Made by a program: the position numbers and the translations under genes. A DNA stretch of 64,000 nt from Vandiemenella viatica (taxonomy: Eukaryota > Arthropoda > Insecta > Orthoptera > Morabidae), in the NCBI GenBank assembly GCA_031002005.1, contig CM061918.1, positions 38,506,947-38,570,946 of the forward strand. Reading direction: 5' to 3'. How positions within the stretch are numbered: the first letter of the stretch is position 1; each line of letters starts with the position of its first letter. This document shows positions 55,085 through 64,000 of the stretch, piece by piece. The notes beneath the pieces were generated by a model. The model did no database searches and had not been told where the DNA came from. It saw only the letters and a program-made list of their open reading frames with translations.

Positions 55085-55372
55085 CATAAATAAATGAAAA
55101 TATTATTCTTACTATGTATAAAGTTTTCTCTCAACAATCTTTCGACTGGTTTATGCAATCCTCCATCCCTTCCTATCCTGTGCTAACCTCATCATCTCTA
55201 CATATCCCTTACAACCCACGTCCTCAATTATCTGCTTCTTATATTCTAATCTCTGTCTACCTCTACAGTTCTTACCTTCGACTGTTCCCTCCACCAGCAA
55301 ATTAACCGATCCAGCATGTCTCAAAATATGACCTACCAGCCTGTCTCTTCTTTCTGTAAGACTCTTCCACAA
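55085..55372 (-). pseudogene. RTE-like LINE C-terminal fragment
   Basis: Minus frame 55151-55372 reads LTERRDRLVGHILRHAGSV, CRGRQRLEYKKQIIEDVGC and EMMRLAQDRKGWRIA, the end of an RTE-like polyprotein. It extends past the point where the 47855-48307 copy stops. 5'-truncated at 55372, where a SINE-tail scrap (CCTCTAATCATCTC, 55385) adjoins. Confidence 0.8.
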
Positions 55373-55409
55373 ACTTCATTCCCACCTCTAATCATCTCAA
55401 CGTCGGCGA

Positions 55410-57324
55410 AGCGTGAGCACCAAGAGGGGGGGGGGGGGGAACAGAAATTATGAGGGTGTGACAAGTGAACGAATCCACAAAGTTCTGTTTTTCATTCAGA
55501 ATCACGGAACACTAATAACACAACAATGTTATTTTATTTGTGTATTCTATAAGAGATCACCGAAGAATATCATCTTTGTATCCATATTTGTAACTAGGTC
55601 ACCAGTTTTAGTTTACATTTCAGACAACCTGGAATAAAATATTTATTCTTCTAATTCTTGGTATCTTACTTCCTTTATTCTCTCAGTATTAATTAAGCCT
55701 GTATTTACTGGTGGTTGGCGTATTTATTATTCCACCTTACAAACTTCGATTAACAAATCAGAATTTTTATACAATTTATGCTAGTCACATCCGATCTTTA
55801 CAGAATATTAAATACCATTTTATAATATATAACTCACCATCTGTTAAGTCTTGGAGTGTCATTCATACTCATTTCAACTTGTCACATCGTGAACAGTCCT
55901 TCATCTTATCCTCCTTTGTTCACTCCTATCTGTTTTTACCTGAAGTCGATCGTTCTATGCTGCCCTCAATACTGTAGCATGGCTCAGATGTATATTTACA
56001 TTAATAATCATTATAGTTCATAGTAATATATTACATCAAAATATATTAGCAAAAACGGCTTATTCTGTCCGTTATGAAAAAAAGGGTTGTTAATTATGGA
56101 ATTTTTGATATGAAGGGCGGCCAATATTTTTGGTAGATCAATACCAGAGATCGTCCAAAAACTTTGAGGCTGTGCGCGTTTTTCCTCCGCAAGTCAAGCA
56201 TGGCCATTCTACACGCGTTAAAAAAATTAATTATGTTACACCATAAAGCAGTGCTGCCTACTTATGAATAAAAATTCGTAGGATAAAACAGGTATGAAAA
56301 TTGAAATGTGGAATCTGAGATGAAATTGGCATAATTACGAAGATTTTGTGCTGTATTTTTAAAATAATGACAGGAATAAGAGTCATCATTGGACTATTCA
56401 CGTATACAAGAAGAGAAGTATTGGAACACTTTACGCCTAGTACTGAAACTGGATATTGTGGGTTTCCATTTTTTTGTTTGCTGTTAGTTGGATGCTTTCG
56501 TTTACTGCTCTTGTAACTTCGCTGTGCGCTCCAAATCTATACGTAATTCCTGTCCGTGCTTTTTTTGCCCTCCTTAACCTAGCCCTACACTCCAACCGGA
56601 TACCGGTGTAAAGGTCTCTTTATGGGCTTTATTATTAATTAAGAATGATTATATAAATGTTGGAGACATTGGTGATGTTATAGAGGAAAGTTGAAGTCAC
56701 GCGGTTCAAACAAAAGCAAAGTCGTTACCCCGTTCAGGAATGCTGAATAGCATGTCAGCAATACCTTCTCGTGACGCAAAACAAAGTCGAAGGGGGCGCT
56801 GTACAACCAATAAATCATTCTACTCACTACCAGCGACCTTACGAGCAACATCGGGTAGCGAACCGTTAGCTTAAAGCTTAGCCGCCCTGCCTCGGACGTC
56901 GTAACGATCTTAAGTTCCATCCAGTATTAGTAGACTGACTTTCACTAAATATCTTCTACGCTCAGACCAGCGATCCAGTAGAACAAGTGTGGACTCTACA
57001 TCTTGGCATCATCGTCACATGTACTATAAGCAGCTTGATTTCATTAAACCGTTTACCCACACTTCGCGTTGATCATTTGAGAATACTCCAGTATTCCAAT
57101 AGTAAAAAAGGTCGTGACCAACACGTGGTGTCAGACAATCCTGATTGAATTAATTAGTTAGCGTGCAAGAAGTCAAGGCGGTATCCAGAGGAAGATAAGA
57201 AGAGGAGATAAACGCTAAGGTCAGTCACATGTAAAGCCACATTCCCAGTTAATGGTCAAAACGCCCAACGCAGTCACCTAACCACGAGGCCAGCCCGTTA
57301 CACAGGGGACCTTCAGTTTAACGT
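55410..57324. other. unassigned DNA
   Basis: Almost 2 kb of mainly AT-rich sequence. 56700-57300 is more balanced, with a minus frame at 56678-56920, but no domain is seen. Confidence 0.35.
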
Positions 57325-57492
57325 GGAATTCGAACCACGGAAGCGTTCTGGCGTACTTCACATTACACAGCAAGCTGTGCCAAAGGTGAAGGTCGGGTTA
57401 ATGGTCTATGAAAATCCCCGGTGAGACAGGGATTCGAACCGGGACCTTTCGATCTCCAGTCATGCGCCTAGACCACTGAACCACCAGGCCAC
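57325..57492 (-). mobile_element. tRNA-derived SINE, family 2 (copy 2)
   Basis: The minus strand begins with a good tRNA-like head (CTGGTGGTTCAGTGGTCTAG, B box GGTTCGAATCC). The body matches 46801-46975. The better-preserved copy of family 2. Confidence 0.8.
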
Positions 57493-58414
57493 TAGTAAAT
57501 TAATAATAATTAGCTTAAGACACAGTCATAGAAATCAAACGCTTGATTGTTGCATATAAAAGTAAAGATAGACGAGACATCTCTATCGGGTCAGCTTTTA
57601 GAGCGATTTAAGATACGTCGTAGACCACAGCGAAATTTTCCAGAATAAAATACGATGAATGGCGAGGATGATGGTTTGTAATCGGTTGAAAATGAACCGG
57701 CTCAATTGTAGCTATGTCTTTATGATTTCACCTGATGTATGCTATCCTGCAGTCATCTTCTGTGATGTAAATACCTGACGTTATCTCTTCCATCACCGAA
57801 ATACAACTAAGCTAAACAAAACACACACATTATATCGAAATATCTGAGACATGAGCTGCTGCTGTCTGGCGGTAGTGCGATCATAACACGCAGAAAAATT
57901 TTGCAAATAATATGTTTACATAAGAATTGTATAGCAACATACAAATGTTACTTTAACAGAAAAAATATCCGAACAGTAGCTTAATGTAGATGTGTGATAT
58001 CTGTAACACGCGGTGCTGCTATCTAGTGGTAATTCAATTAATCCTTATCGACGCCAGCGAACTCTAGCGGCTGGGCACTGATCTCTCACATGCGCGTGAC
58101 CTTGATAGTTATTACTCTTTTCCTAAAAGGGCCAAATTCCGAAAAATTCCCTTCTTAATTTATTGTGCTACCAAAGCGGAAAGCGGAGATCTTAATCATT
58201 AACATGATACATAATTTATTGATGTTGGTTAGGTATAAAGATAAGTGGCTCGTAAAAAAAAAAACAAAAAAAAAAAACCTCGTTTTAGAAGTAATATATA
58301 CGATTTTCGGCGTGTCTACGTCGTGCACAGAGGATATTTGCCGATTTTATTTTATTTTTTATTTTATTTTATTTATTTAATTAATTTTATTTACTTATTT
58401 ACTTATTTATTCAT

Positions 58415-58445
<31 letters not shown>

Positions 58446-58650
58446 TTATTTAAGGAATTTTGCTGATTTTCTTAACAATACGGACCGGGTCAACAGATCA
58501 CTCCATGAGGGCAAAAACACTTTTTTTAAAATAATTCCTTTCAAAGATTTGAATACTTACTTTTTTAATTGATCATTTTTTCAATACAATTTAGACAGTT
58601 TTAGCAAGACTGACAATATTATTCAGAATTTGATAGTAAAATTGATTTTG
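57493..58650. other. unassigned DNA with (TTTA)n
   Basis: (TTTA)n microsatellite at about 58340-58450. Otherwise nothing recognised. Confidence 0.45.
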
Positions 58651-58832
58651 ATAAAAATAGACCAGGAGGTGACGAGCGTAATGAATGGGAATAAATTTTG
58701 TCATCGCATTTTGAAGTAACCATCCTGACATTCGCATGGAGTGATCTTGGGAAACCATGGCAAACCGAAATCTGGATGGCCGGACGGGGATTTGAACCCA
58801 CGTCCTTCCGAATACCGCCTACCCTCCACGCT
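58651..58832 (-). mobile_element. tRNA-derived SINE, family 1, decayed
   Basis: Minus copy with GGAGTGATCTTGGGAAACC, AAATCTGGATGGCCGGACGG and the B-box complement GGATTTGAACCC. The 3' end and the head are eroded. Confidence 0.7.
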
Positions 58833-59360
58833 GTGTATTGATTGATAGGTGTTCTTAACTCATTCGGATACGCTGGAATCACCCAACGCCCCAGTTACAC
58901 CAACAGGCCAGGCGTTAGGAACGCTCGTGTAGAATGAAACACGCATCGCCCGTCGTTAACACGGAGATGTTGCGGCTTTCCTACTCGGCCACAGCAGGGG
59001 TCGCTGTTCTCTTATCTGTTGACTGCGCGGCGGAGTGGAAGAGACAGTGCGATGACCTCCTACCAGATTTATCTCGCTCTGTCCTTGGCACCGATACGAC
59101 TCAACACATCTAGCTAACTCACCGAACACCCAAACAAAATTAGAACAGAAAACAAACAACATCGCCCCACAAACACGCTGCCTGCCCCACGCTTCTTGCA
59201 TTTTATACATTGTTTTTGTTAGTTGCTAAGCTTTCCTTCATGCCTACTTAAAATTCTATTTTCACCTTCTCACGTAATAATTTATTCCAATCTCTGTCTC
59301 CCTTTACTACAAATAAAACTTTTACCATTTCTTTATGCCTCAAATCAAACATTAACATAC
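58833..59360. other. unassigned DNA
   Basis: 58900-59210 is GC-richer with an open minus frame lacking any domain. Confidence 0.35.
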
Positions 59361-59582
59361 CGATCGAGGTGAGTGAACGGTAACGTTCTGGCGTCTCATT
59401 TGGGAGGACTTGGGTTCGAATCCTCGGCCGGGCATCCAGATTTAGTTTTTCCAAATCACTCCAGGCGAATGCCGGTAAAAAGCCATGGACGAATTCCTAC
59501 CCGTTCCTTGTCCCTAGCCCGTTCCCATCCCTAATGACATCGACATCGACGTGGCGTAATGCCATAATCAAAAGAAGAAGCA
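59361..59582 (+). mobile_element. tRNA-derived SINE, family 1 (plus copy)
   Basis: Head GATCGAGGTGAGTGAACGG, B box GGTTCGAATCC, body, then CATCGACATCGACGTGGCGT and an A-rich end. About 20 bp of the body is deleted. Confidence 0.85.
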
Positions 59583-60730
59583 AATTCTAACTAATATCAA
59601 TCGTAATGTCATCTCTTTCTGGCACTCGTTCACCAAGCCTTTATATCGATTTGTTTTTTTACTCTAGATATCTAGATGTTATATCGGTAAGTTAGATTAG
59701 ATTAATAATTATTCACTTTGTTCCCATATGAGAGCAGTCTAGGGGATATGGAACATTACATACAATTATTAACAAACCAATAATATAACCAATTACTGAT
59801 AACCAGTAATTCCCTTAAAATATTACCAATTACTGATAAACGGTAATTTCCTTAAAAATCCATCGGTATATTCAATATGTATTGTTTACTGCAAATACAT
59901 AAAATCCCACGATAGTTAATAGAAATGAATACAATTTTAGATAGTGTAATTGATGCATTTGTAAACGGTTTCAAGACGAAGAAATACCATACATAATATC
60001 ATTTATATTATTTCTTAAAGGATTTTTTTGCGACGATCCATCTTTTTCTTTTCAGACGTAACCAAAATCGATAAATGAGGTATCGTCGATTAAGTTATCC
60101 GCTTTGGTAACATCCTTAATTGAGAAAGGTTTTTTTTTCAAAATTTAATCCGCAAATGGCAAAATTATGAATAATCAAGGTCACGACATGCTGCTAGGAT
60201 TTGCTAGAGTTGAATTATAACGTAAATTACATTTTGTTTTGTGTTATAAATTACCACGAGGTTTTTTCTTTTTTACTCGTGCAGGTCATTAAATGCGGGA
60301 AAGGATTCCAAAGATTTTTAGATCACTTTGGTCGAAATTTGAAAATGTCCTAGGTCGACCACTTTCAGCCACCATATCTCCCACACCTCCACAACTACCG
60401 ACATGCAACCACCATAGTGCACTATGGGAGACTCGAGACTACTACCACACACAAACACCGGTGGTCTGCGCTTGGTAGTTGTGGCTGCAAAGTGAAATAT
60501 AAGGACACAAACGTCTAAATACAGTATATAGGCTATAAGATTATTACATCGGCTGAATAGCTATGCTTGTCGTTCTCATTGTAAAGGTGGGAGGTTGAAT
60601 TGGGACAATTTTTTATGCCATTTGATGCTTGTAACATTAGAAATTTATTATGAAATTAATATTTTTTTGGTAATAAAGGATTGTCAAATTTGTTCTTTGA
60701 ATTTTCTTAATATTGTTATTGACTCTCTAG
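59583..60730. other. unassigned AT-rich DNA
   Basis: Includes a short direct repeat CCAATTACTGATAA(C/A)C at 59789 and 59825. No gene. Confidence 0.4.
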
Positions 60731-61086
60731 ATTTGGTGAATTTACACGTAGTTTTATTTATTTAAATATTTATTTAACTTGGCAAGATTACTGTAGGGCA
60801 GTGAAGCCTCTCTTGCATTTTACCAGGTGTTTATAAAACGCAACTTACACTTTAACAAAATTAACACTATAGACCACTTACTTCACTTTTATTTAAATTA
60901 AGTTAATAACTGAAATATTAGTTTATATTTGGCGAATTTACACGTAGTTATATTTATTTAACTTGGCAAGATTAGGACAGTGAAGGCTCTCTTGAATTTT
61001 ACCAGATGTTCATAAAACACAATTAACACTATAGACCATTTATTACCTATTTTGCTTAAATTAAGTTAATAACTGAAATATTAGTT
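60731..61086. repeat. tandem duplication, ~196-bp period
   Basis: The block ATTTGGTGAATTTACACGTA... at 60731 repeats from 60927 (ATTTGGCGAATTTACACGTA), sharing ACTTGGCAAGATTA, TTTTACCAG, AACACTATAGACCA and AATAACTGAAATATTAG. The second unit is shorter by about 40 bp. Confidence 0.9.
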
Positions 61087-63555
61087 AAAATCTCATTAAT
61101 ACTGACGTTAACTGGTAAATCAGTAAATAAGTGGTATAAAGTAATTGTTAGTGAAGGCTGAAGAAGAAAGCTGGAATTATGTCGAAAAGACACAAATTAA
61201 AACAAGTGAAGGTAGAATTAAAATGTGGAAACAGTATAAATGAATACAATTGAATTCTAAGAATTAATTATATTATGTGCAAGAAGAGGTTGCTCAGCTG
61301 GTGCTGGGATAAGCAATGTTTTCTCTAGGCGTATGCAAATTGACCGATTACTTTTCAGAGGAAGTAACTTTGATTGCTTTTTTCTGCAATTTTCTTAATA
61401 TGCTGCAGAGACACGACTTAATCGTATTCGTATTGTCAAAACGCACAAAAACAGCCGATTAGTTGAGAGGGCAACTTTGTATTATAGTTTCAAATTCTGA
61501 CAGCAGTGTACCGACAAAACAATTAATGTTTTCGGACAAAACATCAACGTTCGGCTGTAGAGGTCGAAAATTTTCGCTTCAAAATTATTCATTTGATGAA
61601 GAAAACAACGCAAAACACGTTAACGAATAATTTACACGCTTCGCGGATAATTAGAGGACTCCACTAAATTGTATTTTTTGGTGTGCTTGATTATTATAGT
61701 TTATTCCTTACATCCGTGAAGCATGAGACCCAAACGAATATTTAGCAAAGAATTAGCATTGGTAAGTCGCATAGAACAATGGGCCATTAGCATTATTTAT
61801 CCCAGACGAAATAACAGAGTAAAGTTTTCTTTTGAAACGGAATGGTATTAGTATGTTATTGACGGAGGTGTTACGAACAATGTTACACGGAAAACGTAAA
61901 TCAAAAAAACTACGGACATAAACTAGTCACTGATACCAAAAATGCAAACAATAAAAATGAAATGTGTAACACGGAAAAAAAGATTCGATATTGCATATTG
62001 TAGCAGGTTGGGGTGGTTCAAAAGGGTTTTTTTTTATTAATTGTTTATTAAAAATTATCAAAATTAAAAATCTTTGATTGGCAAGAATCTTCCAACATCG
62101 GTCAGGTCTTAAAAGATCTGATATTGATTTTTTTAATCAATTGCTATGGCTTCTACATCGCTAGGCCACTTTACATTTACCGTTAACATCACTCAAACAA
62201 GCAAACAACAAGCCTAGACGTTACAATACGCCGTTATTTCAAGCAAACAATATTTGAATTTATTTTTTAATGTAGTCATGAATCACCTACTGCAAATTTA
62301 AATATCAAAATTAACAAATGATATTGAAAATGAACAACGTTAACAATTGTAACATTAGATATTTACAACATTGAATCTCGGGCGCCTTTAATAGTTTAAT
62401 AGTCACAATAAAATTCGTGCTATCACGTTTCACAAATCTTTGCCAGCTAACTCAGGGTTTTGTAAAAGAGCAAGTCTCGTAATCTCAGGATGCTTACGGA
62501 ATTCAACAGTCTCGTGAACTCGTCATGCCTGGCGGAGTACTTTACCAATTTGCTGACAGCGACTCTGCAAGTTGTGTCACAGCCTATCTGCGTGTCATGG
62601 TGGTCTATCGTCACTCCAGGATCGCCAGTCTGCGATATTATAAGACGACTACCAGTACGACATCAGCTCTGTCGAACCTTCCTCGTCCTCTCCAAAACCA
62701 CAACCGTCACTCTCCACTGCCGTAGAAAGAGTCGACCGTTCCTTTCCATTGTCGGAGAAAGAGTCCCTTCTTCCTGTCCGTAGTCACATGTGGACAGAAA
62801 GAAACATATCAAAAAACCTGAATACCACTTCTCATTGGAGGAAATGGGCTTCTTGAAATCACGTGTTCCACATCGCGCATTCAGATACGTGAGTTAGCGC
62901 TCACGCGTCTCTTGGCGTGGCGGGAGAAAACTCGCCGACCTTCGCCATTGCCAACCCCCCTGCATCAGGGGCAACGTCCGCTGGCCTGTAGGCGACAGCG
63001 TGGCGGGCTTGGTAACGGTACTGTTTCCGCCCCAGGATACGGAGTCTCAGCTGTCCGCTCCTTGCCAGAAATCAACCCTCGCTTATTTTCCGTACACTCC
63101 CTGAATAACTTGGCATTCATTACACCACATATAGTCTTTGGTTGGCGCCGAGATTAAAGAATTAAATCAATTTACAGATCTGATTATATAAAAAAATTAA
63201 TTAAGAAAAAATATAAAATATAATATATTAACTATTAAAATTGTAGTAGACGTAATAACGTCTTGCTACAACATTCAACATGTAGTGTTTGATTTCCGTA
63301 TTGCGCAGTTTCCAGCAACGAGTGTAGATAAAGCTGAATTATTAATTTAATTGCACAGAATGTTATGAAAGGAATTAGAACTAAGAGTAACAAAACAAGG
63401 ACAGAGCTCGGAAAAAAATACAGACAGAACTTATAACGATAGACGAAATATTATAAACTATAGAGAAAGAGTAGGAAAAGTTAACATTAATTAGAGCATG
63501 TAAAAAGTAAGTTTTTGGAACTGACTTTTACGATTTTAAGAACTGTAGGCAGCGT
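61087..63555. other. unassigned DNA with a GC-rich island
   Basis: AT-rich to 62480. 62480-63150 is GC-richer with several CpGs and open plus frames (62490-62783, 62912-63157), none with a recognisable domain. GGTTGGCGCCGAGA at 63139-63152 resembles a retroviral-type primer site, but no LTR is seen. Confidence 0.3.
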
Positions 63556-63801
63556 GTGCTATAGAAGGATGCTGAAAATTAAGCGTACTGATAAAGTATG
63601 AAATGAACGAGTTTTGGAAATGATGAGTGAGGAAAAAGTTTGTGGAAGAGTTTTACAGAAGGAAGACAGTATGGTAGATCATTTTTTGAGACATGCGTGA
63701 TAGGTTAATGTGATAGTGGATGCAACATTTGGAGGCAAGAACTGTAGAGGAAGACAGAGATTAGAATAGCTGAAGCAGATAATTGAGGACGTGGGTTGCA
63801 A
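63556..63801 (+). pseudogene. RTE-like LINE C-terminal remnant
   Basis: Degenerate copy of the 48065-48307 region: TGCTATAGAAGGATGCTGAA, CATTTTTTGAGACATGCGTG and AGAACTGTAGAGGAAGACAG line up with it, with several frameshifts and stops. It is cut at 63801 by a MITE. Confidence 0.7.
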
Positions 63802-64000
63802 AGCTGCGTTCCCACGACGTCTTGTAACGGAGGCCGCACGCCGAAGTGTAGGGATGAGCGTGCACCGCAGGTTAGCCCTCGCTACCTCGCCGCCACCTCC
63901 TCACCACGTTGCCTAATGTCGTTTGACACAGAGCACTTTACAGCAACAGAAGGGGTGCGCACCTCTGCTGCAAATTGATGGCAACAGCGCACCACTACAC
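63802..64000 (-). mobile_element. AGGCGC MITE, partial at window edge (copy 3)
   Basis: Begins with a diverged terminus (AGCTGCGTTCCCACG). It continues in the opposite orientation to 13817-14180 (CACGTTGCCTAATGTCGTTT, ACAGCAACAGAAGGGGTGCG) and runs off the window. Confidence 0.8.

Noticed and set aside
63139..63152. TTGGCGCC-type retroviral primer-binding site
   Set aside because: A short match only; no LTR boundary, duplication or downstream gag/pol.

Overview
The window looks like repeat-dominated, gene-poor nuclear DNA from an insect or other arthropod. It is AT-rich and carries several tRNA-derived SINE families, decayed LINEs, Tc1/mariner and hAT DNA transposons, Helitron-like elements and many MITEs. 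I find no convincing host gene, rRNA, functional tRNA or CRISPR array. Nearly every open frame is a shadow of a repeat. Two runs of exactly 1000 Ns (10094-11093 and 49427-50426) are assembly gaps, and both fall in repeats. The species cannot be named from this window. The repeat mix suggests a large, repeat-rich insect genome, but that is inference.

Layout: 0.5-9 kb is a mosaic of short inverted-repeat elements (a GTTCACT family, a GGGAGCG poly-C family with TTA/TAA duplications, an AGGCGC family), often nested, plus LINE 3' ends and SINEs. 9.04-10.1 kb is the 3' end of a minus-strand LINE with an RNase H domain; its 3' UTR holds five successive hairpins that share a TGTAAA loop but have unrelated stems. 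11.1-19.2 kb holds a 273-bp tandem duplication, a pair of LTR-like repeats, a fold-back element with a perfect 33-bp palindrome and a 0.7-kb CAA-rich array. 20-24.3 kb has reiterated ~155-bp units, a LINE fragment, SINEs and a Helitron-like element.

26.6-46 kb contains diverged copies of one segment (about 26.6-28, 33.8-37.4 and 37.9-46 kb), each broken by different insertions, which supply inferred empty sites. Between them lie the best LINE copy (29.2-30.5 kb, minus, reverse transcriptase core visible) and a 1670-bp mariner-like element (30.6-32.3 kb) whose transposase 5' half has been replaced by an inverted copy of its own 3' end. 47.8-51.1 kb has an RTE-like LINE tail next to a 27-bp minisatellite that sits between hAT-like termini. 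53.5-54.7 kb is an internally deleted hAT element with a perfect 8-bp target duplication and a TTF-type zinc-finger coding remnant. 54.7-64 kb is mostly unassigned AT-rich DNA with SINEs, a 196-bp tandem duplication, another RTE tail and a partial MITE at the window edge.

There is no operon-like co-operation here. The relationships are between parasites: autonomous families (LINE, RTE, mariner, hAT) and the nonautonomous elements that probably use their machinery.
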